From: Ignavibacteriales bacterium
GTDB lineage: Bacteria > Bacteroidota > Ignavibacteria > Ignavibacteriales > Ignavibacteriaceae
Assembly (NCBI GenBank): GCA_016707285.1
Contig: JADJIA010000009.1
Span: 62,001 to 126,000, forward strand
DNA length: 64,000 nucleotides
Direction of reading: 5' to 3'
The notes below the pieces were generated by a model. The model made no database searches. It was not told where the DNA came from and saw only the letters and a program-made list of their open reading frames with translations. Of this stretch, positions 54,534-62,499 are shown one piece after another. The position numbers were made by a program, and so were the translations under genes. How positions within the stretch are numbered: the stretch's first letter is position 1; the number at the start of each line of letters is the position of its first letter.

Positions 54534-56633
54534 TCTCCTCCCTTTTAATATCTCGGTTGCAAGTTTTTTTGCACCGTAGAGGTCGGAGATGGCTTCAACC
54601 ATTCCTTGGGAGTGGACGGCGATTGCGCGGTTGGCTTCGTCGGTGTAGATGAAGTCGGCAGTGAGGCTTTCGATGTTGCCGTCGAAGACGAGTCCAACAA
54701 TTTTTCCATCTTTGTTGATCATTGGACTGCCGGAGTTGCCGCCGATGATATCGTTGGTGGTGATAAAATTGAGCGGAGTTGAAAGATCAAATTCCTTTGG
54801 CAGATTCTCCCATATTTTTGGAAGATTAAAGGGGAATTTTTTACCAAATGAGTGATATCTGTCGAGAACACCGTAAAATGTGGTTTTTACAGGTGCCGTG
54901 GTTCCGTTATAATCATAACCTTTTACCACACCATCGTTGATTCTGAGTGTAAATGTGGCATCGGGTGGGATCGATTCACCATAAACTTCAAATAGTGCTT
55001 CACCCAAAAGGCTGTTGTTGATCGCATCCCTCTGAAGAATTTCCTTGTTGATTTTTCCGTATTCCATAAATTTTTTCTTTGCGGTCAGGATAAATTTTAT
55101 GACAGGATCATCAGAATTCAGGACATCATCGGGGGAACCTTTTAACAGCGCATCACGATAATTTTTATCCATCAATTTGGAGGTGGAGAGAAGGTGATCT
55201 CTTGCATCACTTCCCGTTTTATCGGCGAAGAGCATATTGATAAGCTCTTTGTTATTTCCGAGGTTCCTGAGGATCAGATTTACCTGCACCTGAAGATAAC
55301 GACGCTGGGATTCAAGATTCATAGTTGACGGGAAAAATGTTCCTGCCAATGAATCGAGTTTTGATTCCGAATATTTGTTTGGATCACTCTTTTTTGTTTC
55401 GGCAATGGTGACCAGAGTGGATGCGACTCTAAATAGTTCGGGTATGTATCTGCGGTTAAAGTTATACCCAAAAAGTTCACGGGCTATCGGTTTAAGCTTT
55501 TCGCGACCTTCAGCCACTTCAGCCCATATATGTCCATATTTCGCTTTTAGTTTTGGATTGGACAAAACAGCGGATTTAAAATTCTTTTCAAAGTCGTTTT
55601 TACGGGCAATGAGATAGGGATCATTTAACCCTTTGTAAATTCCATCATAAACTTTGAGACCGTTTCCGATCGAATAAAGCTCGGCAATCATTTTATAATT
55701 TTCAGTGTTGCCGTCAAGAACCTGTTCTTCGATAATTTTGTAGAGATCCCCCAGCCATTCAACGATCGGGAGATTCTGGAAATCGCGTTCAAATTCCATC
55801 TGTGCAATTGTGTTGATGCGGGAAGTGCTGCCTGGGTTACCGATTACAAAAACAGCTTCACCTTCATCGGCACCTTTTTCGCTCCATCCAAAATAATCCT
55901 CTGTAGTGATCGGTTTACCGTTTTCATAAGCACGGAAGAACATACAATCGAGACCATAACGGGGATAGGTGAAGTTATCGTAGTCACCCCCCATTTTGGC
56001 AGTTCTTAGATCGGGAGCAAAAACGAGTCGGACATCATCATATTTTTTGTAACCATAAAGGGAGTGTCTTCCGCCGTTGTAAAGAGGAACCACCTGGAAA
56101 TCGAGTCCCGGATTTTTTGATTCGGCTTCATTTACAAGCTCTTCACTTTTGGCTTTTTTTATTTCAACCCTTTCTTCATCAGTTTTTGCTGTAAGAAGGG
56201 CTTCGTTGATTTTTTCCGTAACATCTTCTATATAAATAAGTTGTTCGATAAAAAGATCGGGGATTCTTCTTTCGTTTGATTCATCACCAGCATAAAAACC
56301 GTCTTTCAGAAAATCCTCACCATCCTTTTGTCCCTTAAAAACGATGTTCCGGGCGCAGTGGTGATTGGTCATTATAAGACCATCTTCGGAGATAAATGAT
56401 GCAGTGCATCCTCCGCCAAAACGGAGAGCAGCTTTTCTTACTTTTGTAAACCATTCTTCCGATGGACGAAAGTTGTAGGTCTGTGCAAAATAATCGACAG
56501 GTGGTTTTTCAAATGTCCACATTTTACCCATGTCCCATTTTCCGGCTTTTACAGTATCGGGATTAAACCCTGCATACTGGGCAAAGGCAGAAGTGGTGAC
56601 AATAACAAGGAAGAAAAGCTGCTTTAACATCAT
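54531..56633 (-). CDS. S46-family dipeptidyl peptidase (DPP7-like)
   Basis: 700 residues with a signal peptide (1-19, ending SAFAQ); GGAG precedes ATG 56633. The chymotrypsin-like double barrel shows TNHHC (89-93, catalytic His) and GGNSGSP (nucleophile S634), with a helical insertion between. These enzymes release dipeptides from peptides in the periplasm. The residue 18 after the nucleophile, which separates DPP7 (Gly) from acidic-specific DPP11 (Arg), is G652, so DPP7-like specificity for hydrophobic P1 residues is inferred. It is the last gene of the operon from gmhA, 19 bases after the M14 carboxypeptidase. Confidence 0.92.
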   Translation of the reverse strand: MMLKQLFFLVIVTTSAFAQYAGFNPDTVKAGKWDMGKMWTFEKPPVDYFAQTYNFRPSEEWFTKVRKAALRFGGGCTASFISEDGLIMTNHHCARNIVFKGQKDGEDFLKDGFYAGDESNERRIPDLFIEQLIYIEDVTEKINEALLTAKTDEERVEIKKAKSEELVNEAESKNPGLDFQVVPLYNGGRHSLYGYKKYDDVRLVFAPDLRTAKMGGDYDNFTYPRYGLDCMFFRAYENGKPITTEDYFGWSEKGADEGEAVFVIGNPGSTSRINTIAQMEFERDFQNLPIVEWLGDLYKIIEEQVLDGNTENYKMIAELYSIGNGLKVYDGIYKGLNDPYLIARKNDFEKNFKSAVLSNPKLKAKYGHIWAEVAEGREKLKPIARELFGYNFNRRYIPELFRVASTLVTIAETKKSDPNKYSESKLDSLAGTFFPSTMNLESQRRYLQVQVNLILRNLGNNKELINMLFADKTGSDARDHLLSTSKLMDKNYRDALLKGSPDDVLNSDDPVIKFILTAKKKFMEYGKINKEILQRDAINNSLLGEALFEVYGESIPPDATFTLRINDGVVKGYDYNGTTAPVKTTFYGVLDRYHSFGKKFPFNLPKIWENLPKEFDLSTPLNFITTNDIIGGNSGSPMINKDGKIVGLVFDGNIESLTADFIYTDEANRAIAVHSQGMVEAISDLYGAKKLATEILKGRR

Positions 56634-56652
56634 AATTTTACTCCGTAAAAGA

Positions 56653-58620
56653 TTATTTCAAATAAGTAAATTTCTTGGAAGCGGTGAAACTCCCGGCATT
56701 AAGCCTGAGGATATAGTTTCCACTCACAAGATTTTCTGCTTCATACCGCCACGAGTGGTTGCCTGCCTCAAGCAGACCAAGCTCCCGTTTTTCGATCTCT
56801 CTTCCCTCAATTGAGAAGATAGTAACCGTAACTTCAGAAGGAACGGGAAGATCAAAATTGAGCACCGTTGATGAATTAAATGGATTGGGGTAATTTTGTC
56901 CAAGATTAAAATTCCTGACCACTCCATTTTCGAAATTAATGACATTACTGTAGTTAAATGATCCATCAAGATCGATCTGTTTTAATCTAAAATCATATAC
57001 CCCGTTTTGGGAGAGGGGGATGATCACTTCATAAAACCTTGATTCAGTTGAAGTTCCGGCACCACGGGTCTCTGAAACTTTGGTGAATTCACCACCGTTA
57101 AGGGACATTTCCACTTCAAAACCGAAATTATTGGTTTCAGTTGCCGTGCTCCAAAGGAGTTTTACGCCCCCTGAAACAGCTTCGGAAGTGAAGGAAGCAA
57201 GCTCAACAGGCACCCACCCAACAGGGTAAATGGTAACATCAAGCGGAGTTTTAACCCCTGATGAGACCACAACACCATTAACTGTTACGGGGTCGTAACC
57301 CGCGGCAGTGAAAGTGAGGTCGTAGGTTCCGGGGAAGATCATTCGGGTGTAAGCACCTGAGATTGAATCAGAAAAAACTTCTGCATTTGTATGATCGTGT
57401 GACAAAACAGTAACTTTTACTTTAACAGGGACACCTTCGGGTGATTTTACCACTCCGCCAACTCCGGAGAGGAGTTCATTCATCAAATTCAACCAGGCTG
57501 CTCTGTTGTAATTCCAAATGGTTGGTATGTATGAAGCCGAAATAAGTTTTGTGTTGGAGAGTTCGATTGTGACTTCCCGTCCAAATTTGAAGTATGTAAA
57601 CCAGTCCTGCCTGCCGCCATAAACTGAATACCAGTCCCATCCGTTGGTGATTCCGTTGTTAAATTCGGAGAGATAACCGTTGTTATTGCAGTAGAAATGT
57701 ACTGTATCGGCGTATCTTCTTGAGACTTGCTGCCACCAGTTATCGTCGGCGTGTCTTGCAACTCTGCTGTCCCAAGGGTAGTTAACAACTTCTGCACCAC
57801 CATGGTAGTTTGCAGACATGTTAAAATAAGTGGAATTACCAAGATTCATCATGGCGATGGTTTCGGGTTGCCAGGCATATCCATCGGGATGTTGCCCCTG
57901 GACGGGATCAGGGAAGTTTCTGTTGATATCAACATTGTTGGCGTTTCCTCTTCTGGCTCCGGTAACTGTAGCATTGCCGGAACGGTAAGTGCCGTCGGGG
58001 TTTGCAGCCGGGTTAATCCAAATTTCGAGTCCATTTACAAGTTTTGTGATTAAAGGATCAACATTATAATTGGAGAGAAGATGGTCGGCAAGTCGGATCA
58101 TATTCACAAAAGCTGCAGTTTCGTCACCGTGCATCGAAGAAGAGTGCATAAAGCGTGGTTCGGGTTCGGTAACATTCACATTGTCGGAGATAACCACAAA
58201 AAGGATTTTTCTCCCCTGGGTTGTGGTTCCTGCATCTACAACCCGGCAGAGATTTGGATAATCTGCTGCAAGGTCGTTTAACATCTGAACATAAGTTTCG
58301 TAGCTGGGGTAAACATCCCAAAGCCCAAGTGCCCTTGGATTCCCCATCTCAACAGGGACATCCCCCGGAGGTGGAAGCACTTCAACTTTGTAACCAGTTT
58401 TTTGGAATTTTCTGAACTGATCTTTGTTTGCATAAGCTGTAACCATCTTGCCATCAAATTTATCGATGGAGATGATTTTGGTTATTTCCTGCAATTCCAG
58501 TTTGTTAAAAACAGGGAATCGGAAATAGACTTCACCATTCTTTTCAAAATATTGATCATCAACACTTTGAGCGAACAACGAGACGGATAATACAAATAGT
58601 GCAATTAATTGCTTGAGCAT
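56653..58620 (-). CDS. secreted M14 zinc carboxypeptidase with type IX sorting domain
   Basis: 655 residues with signal peptide (1-18, ending SLFAQ). The M14 domain has the HxxE zinc motif in MHGDETAA (H164, E167), WINPAANPDGTYRSGN, NVDINRNFPDP and a catalytic Glu in REVTIELSNTK. About 385-460 is a carboxypeptidase-regulatory-like beta domain (VVKSPEGVPVKVKVTVL, GTYDLTFTAAGYDPVTV), followed by an adhesion-like domain and the sorting domain with LGQNYPNPFNSST, VTIFSIEGRE and SGNYILRLNAGS. It trims C-terminal residues from extracellular peptides and complements the S46 peptidase encoded next. The ATG overlaps the stop of the FAD oxidoreductase gene (TAATG). Confidence 0.9.
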   Translation of the reverse strand: MLKQLIALFVLSVSLFAQSVDDQYFEKNGEVYFRFPVFNKLELQEITKIISIDKFDGKMVTAYANKDQFRKFQKTGYKVEVLPPPGDVPVEMGNPRALGLWDVYPSYETYVQMLNDLAADYPNLCRVVDAGTTTQGRKILFVVISDNVNVTEPEPRFMHSSSMHGDETAAFVNMIRLADHLLSNYNVDPLITKLVNGLEIWINPAANPDGTYRSGNATVTGARRGNANNVDINRNFPDPVQGQHPDGYAWQPETIAMMNLGNSTYFNMSANYHGGAEVVNYPWDSRVARHADDNWWQQVSRRYADTVHFYCNNNGYLSEFNNGITNGWDWYSVYGGRQDWFTYFKFGREVTIELSNTKLISASYIPTIWNYNRAAWLNLMNELLSGVGGVVKSPEGVPVKVKVTVLSHDHTNAEVFSDSISGAYTRMIFPGTYDLTFTAAGYDPVTVNGVVVSSGVKTPLDVTIYPVGWVPVELASFTSEAVSGGVKLLWSTATETNNFGFEVEMSLNGGEFTKVSETRGAGTSTESRFYEVIIPLSQNGVYDFRLKQIDLDGSFNYSNVINFENGVVRNFNLGQNYPNPFNSSTVLNFDLPVPSEVTVTIFSIEGREIEKRELGLLEAGNHSWRYEAENLVSGNYILRLNAGSFTASKKFTYLK

Positions 58621-60432
58621 TAGTATCCGGCTTTATATAGATTGTATAGTGTGTCAAAAAGTTCGTAACGGGGTTTACCCTCGTGGAGATCAACGATCTC
58701 GTTATACTCGTCACTGTCCATTTCAAAAGCTTCGAGGTAAGCTTCTATTTCTTCTCTTCTTACGGGTTCTTCACCCTGAAAAGTGTAGTCATCCTTCACT
58801 ACATAAAAACCTGCAAGAGCAAGTTCCTGAATTTTGGCGAATTGTGGATGGGTGTTCCAAAGGTCTTTATAGGGGAAAAGTTGACACCCTGCGTTCAGAA
58901 GCACATCCTGCACCTCTTCAACAGCGATATCGACGGGTCTTCTCTCTTTTTTGATCGCCAAAGCTGCAAGTGCACCAACTGCCTGACCAATCAACATTAC
59001 ACATGGTTGAAGGCGTGTGCAACCATTTACAATATGTGAAACAGAGATCGATTTTTCAGCGAGAAGAAGTCCATTTACTCCCGCGGGGATTAGACAATCC
59101 ATCGGTATCTGAAACGGTGCATTCTCGGGAAGGGGTTCGATCAATCGTTCCTCGGGTTCAAGGAAAAAATGACTGTGGTGATGATCCAGGAAATAGTCGC
59201 CAACAGCAATGGAATCACTCACAAGCGGGGGACGAAGAGTATATTCATCAGGCACCACATCCCACTCTCTCATATAATGGTTGCCAATTCCTCTTCTGCT
59301 TTCCCGCACATAAGGCATTGGAGGGAAATGATCGGGGGTATCATAAACGGATTCATCAATCACCCATTCAGGATGTCCAAGTTTTGTTTGAATATAGTGG
59401 ACATAATCGCGGGTTAACTCTTTTGCCTTTTCGAGGTGCCATTCCCGCTTCTCAAAATCGTCATAAAGTTCACGGGTTGTGGGATAATCATTTGCTCTGA
59501 AAGGCCAGTTTAAGAGATATTTATTGCCTGGCAGTGCCGCATAGGAGATGAAACTGTCCCAGTCGTGCAATTTGTGGTTAAGATACTCTTCATTTTTCGA
59601 ATTTGCGTGAAGTGCCGTCGAATTTATAAATCTTTCAGGATCATAATTTTCAGAGGCAGGAACAATTTTTGTGTTACCCGGCTCTTTTTTCAGAATTGCA
59701 CAGTATGTCAGGTCCTGAATAATTTCATCGGGATCATGAGGAGCCGAAGGTTCACCCGATTCAAAAGTTGATTCCCTTCCAAACCTGAACGGCAATCCCG
59801 CTTTGTGAAGAACATCGCCGTATTCGGTTGCTTCAACTGTGATTTCAGCGAGGACCAGAACTTCAGAACTTCGGAGCTTCGGAACTTCAGTACTTGAGTA
59901 CTTGAGTGCTTGAGTACTTGAGTTCTCTGATTCTTCGCTACTTTGATTCTCCGCTACTTCGATACTCTGGGTTATGTGACTCTGTGACTTCGTGACTCTG
60001 TGACTCTGGTACTCCGGTACTCAAGTACTCAGGTACTCTAACCACCGCTCCCCTGACATGATTCGCATCCTTGATAATGGAGACAAGTTTTGTGTTATAC
60101 CAGATGGTGAGGTTTTCACCTGCGGATTCGATCAGTTCGTCAAGAGCTTTTTTGCCGATGTGGGGTTCAAAACAGGTGAGGCTTATCCAACCGGTAAATG
60201 TTTTTTCGGGACCGCCGTAATGGTCTTCAATTTTTTTGCGGAATTCACCAAATATGCCACCACCAACTGCGTGTTTGTTACCGTCGAAAGCTGTTACCCC
60301 TGCTGCCAAAAACATGCCACCGGCCATGGATGATTCTTCTACAATTAGAGTCTTGATACCCATTCTTGCTGCCTGGATACCGGCACAAATTCCCGAGGCT
60401 CCGCCTCCAATAATTAACAGTTCCGTTTTCAA
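58620..60432 (-). pseudogene. FAD-dependent oxidoreductase interrupted by an octamer repeat array (possibly phase-variable)
   Basis: Start set at TTG 60432, with GAAGG in front, directly after the gmhA stop. The first part, LKTELLIIGGGASGICAGIQAARMGIKTLIVEESSMAGGMFLAAGVTAFDG ... GAVVR, is a complete FAD-binding start of the FAD-oxidoreductase / 'xanthan lyase' family. After GAVVR the octamer array (59856-60038) is read and the frame closes at 59938. In the next frame the gene resumes as AEITVEATEYGDVLHKAGLPFRFGRES and runs to 58620 with the usual ending (LPENAPFQIPMDCLIPAGVNGLLLAEKSIS, TRLQPCVMLIGQAVGALAALAI). The array frame is open through to the second half, so loss of one base or gain of one octamer would give a whole ~600-residue protein with about 61 inserted residues. 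Confidence 0.8.
59856..60038 (-). repeat. octamer tandem-repeat array inside a coding gene (22 octamers and one heptamer)
   Basis: Read on the minus strand, the units are GAGTACCT, GAGTACTT, GAGTACCG, GAGTACCA, GAGTCACA, GAGTCACG, AAGTCACA, GAGTCACA, then the heptamer TAACCCA, then GAGTATCG, AAGTAGCG and similar units ending AAGTTCTG, AAGTTCTG. The consensus is close to RAGTNNYR. It lies in a beta-hairpin loop position of the FAD-binding domain. Confidence 0.9.
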
Positions 60433-60436
60433 ATCA

Positions 60437-61042
60437 TTAACCTTCAATTTTATTGGAGTAAAGTTCCAGTTCGGTGAGTTCAAAAATTATATGTCCCGCA
60501 GTGATGTGACCTTCCTGGATTCTCTGGACATTCCCCGAAGGGATTGTTATCGCAACATCCACAATATCTTTAAGTTTTCCGCCTGTTCCACCGAGGAAAC
60601 CAACAACTTTCATCCCTTTTCTTTTTGCCATTTCCACAGCTTTGATCACATTTCCAGAGTTGCCGGAGGTTGAAACTGCCATGAGGACATCCCCTTCGGC
60701 TCCAAGTCCTTCAACATTTCTTGCAAATACATTCTCAAAACCGATGTCGTTACCGCCGGCAGTGAGGTTTGAAGTGTCGGTGGTCAGGGCAATTGCAGGA
60801 ATTGCGGGACGATTTAATTCATGGTTCAGTCGGATCATAAACTCGGTTGCGAGATGTTGACAATCGGCAGCGCTTCCACCATTTCCACAAAGAAGAAGTT
60901 TTTTTCCGCTTTTAAATGCATCAACAAAGAGGGTAATTGCGGCAAGAATGTCATCTCCACAGGCGTTTATCATATCAGTTTTGGTTATTGCGCTCTCTTT
61001 TAGCGATTCAACCATAAAGTCTTTTTTAAGCATGATTTCCAT
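60437..61042 (-). CDS. gmhA: phosphoheptose isomerase GmhA (sedoheptulose 7-phosphate isomerase)
   Basis: 201 residues of a single SIS domain. Converts sedoheptulose 7-phosphate to D-glycero-D-manno-heptose 7-phosphate, the first step to the ADP- or GDP-heptose of LPS or S-layer glycans. Visible are LLLCGNGGSAADCQHLATEF, ALTTDTSNLTAGGNDIGFENVFARNV, AVSTSGNSGNVI and the active-site end VQRIQEGHITAGHIIFELTE, all typical of GmhA. It is the first gene of the operon leading to the FAD oxidoreductase and the two peptidases; the start region faces the divergent metallophosphoesterase gene (146-base shared promoter gap). Confidence 0.94.
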   Translation of the reverse strand: MEIMLKKDFMVESLKESAITKTDMINACGDDILAAITLFVDAFKSGKKLLLCGNGGSAADCQHLATEFMIRLNHELNRPAIPAIALTTDTSNLTAGGNDIGFENVFARNVEGLGAEGDVLMAVSTSGNSGNVIKAVEMAKRKGMKVVGFLGGTGGKLKDIVDVAITIPSGNVQRIQEGHITAGHIIFELTELELYSNKIEG

Positions 61043-61188
61043 AATTTATTTAAATTTAATCTTTAAACTTAATCGTTTTTAATAAGATAGCAGAAGAATA
61101 AAGGAATGACTATTGAACAAAACAGAAGTAATTGGTGTTATAACAATTGATTGATGTCGTGTATCTAAAACTTAAACTTTGAAATAAA

Positions 61189-62331
61189 ATGGCTCTATTT
61201 TTTATAATATTCTTTTTAGTCTATGGCTCTGCCAATTTTTATGTTTTTCTCAGAGGGTTTCAAGCTCTTGAGGCTACTCCTGTTTATGTAAAAATCTTTT
61301 ATTCAGCTGTATTTATTCTTGGGGCTTCGGGGTATGTTCTTGCGAGGGTTCTTGACTGGGAAAACTGGATTTATGACCTGCTCCACTTCTGGGGTGCACT
61401 TTGGTTCGCAATCCTGTTATACGCTTTTATGGCGGTTTTTCTAATAGATATTGTGAGATTGATCGACAAGTTTTTCCCGTTTGTGCCATATAAACTCTTC
61501 TCAACCATTCAATATTTCAAATTGGCAGTTTTTGGTCTGGTTTCTCTATATCTGTTGATTGTGGTCGGATATGGAATGTATAACGCCAACAACATTCAGA
61601 TAAAGACTATGAACATTACTCTTCCTAAAAAAGGGAGCAATCTAACAGAGCTGGATGTTGCGTTTTTGTCCGATACCCACTTTTCTCCTATCACCGGCTA
61701 TGACAAAGCAGAACAGATACATCAATTGCTCGAGGGTATCAAACCCGATCTTATTTTGATGGGGGGAGATATAATTGATGACAAAGCACATCATCTTATT
61801 CGACACGATATCGATAAAAAGCTGAAAGAAATAAAAGCACCTCTGGGTGTAATAACAATAAACGGGAATCATGAGTTTATTAATGGTTATGTAGAAAGTA
61901 TCGATTTTATCCAAAGAACGGGAATTAAACTGCTCGCCGATTCTATGATGGTAATCGACAACAATCTTGTTATCGTTGGTAGAGAAGACCTCTCGATCAA
62001 TCGTTTTGCCAATAAAAAAAGGAAAGAGCTTACCGAGTTGATGGCTCCCGCAAATGCTCTAAACCTTCCAGTCATCTTGCTCGATCACCAGCCATTTAAC
62101 CTTGAACAGGCAGAACAAACCGGTGTAGATCTACAACTTTCGGGACACACCCACAACGGGCAGTTGTTTCCGGCAAATCTGGTGGTTCAAAGAATTTATG
62201 AAATGGCATGGGGCTACCTCAAGAAAGGCAAAACTCAGTATTATGTCTCTTCCGGCGCAGGCGCTTGGGGACCTCCCGTGAGGCTTGGAAGCGATGCGGA
62301 GATTATGCTTTTTAAGATTAAGTTTGAGTAG
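61189..62331 (+). CDS. membrane-anchored metallophosphoesterase (YkuE/YaeI-like)
   Basis: 380 residues. About four hydrophobic helices at the N-terminus (residues 1-20, 38-54, 68-92, 112-130), then a calcineurin-type phosphoesterase with all metal motifs: FLSDTHFSP (D, H), MGGDIID (D), NGNHEF (N, H), DHQPF (H) and SGHTHNGQ (H, H). In the YkuE/YaeI group, the relatives hydrolyse lipid-linked or small phosphoesters at the membrane. GAWGPPVRLG at the end is conserved. It is transcribed divergently from gmhA. Confidence 0.87.
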   Translation: MALFFIIFFLVYGSANFYVFLRGFQALEATPVYVKIFYSAVFILGASGYVLARVLDWENWIYDLLHFWGALWFAILLYAFMAVFLIDIVRLIDKFFPFVPYKLFSTIQYFKLAVFGLVSLYLLIVVGYGMYNANNIQIKTMNITLPKKGSNLTELDVAFLSDTHFSPITGYDKAEQIHQLLEGIKPDLILMGGDIIDDKAHHLIRHDIDKKLKEIKAPLGVITINGNHEFINGYVESIDFIQRTGIKLLADSMMVIDNNLVIVGREDLSINRFANKKRKELTELMAPANALNLPVILLDHQPFNLEQAEQTGVDLQLSGHTHNGQLFPANLVVQRIYEMAWGYLKKGKTQYYVSSGAGAWGPPVRLGSDAEIMLFKIKFE

Positions 62332-62499
62332 ATAAAAATAATTCCGCAGTTTTTCTGAATCAGTATTTGGGCATAATTACAGCAGATTTGCGAATAAAGG
62401 ATATAGTTTAACACTATTTCGCTGAAGGGGAGATAATCACTCTATCCCTCAAGAATTATTATATTTAATACTGAATTCAGAAAATTTATGAGCTAAAAA

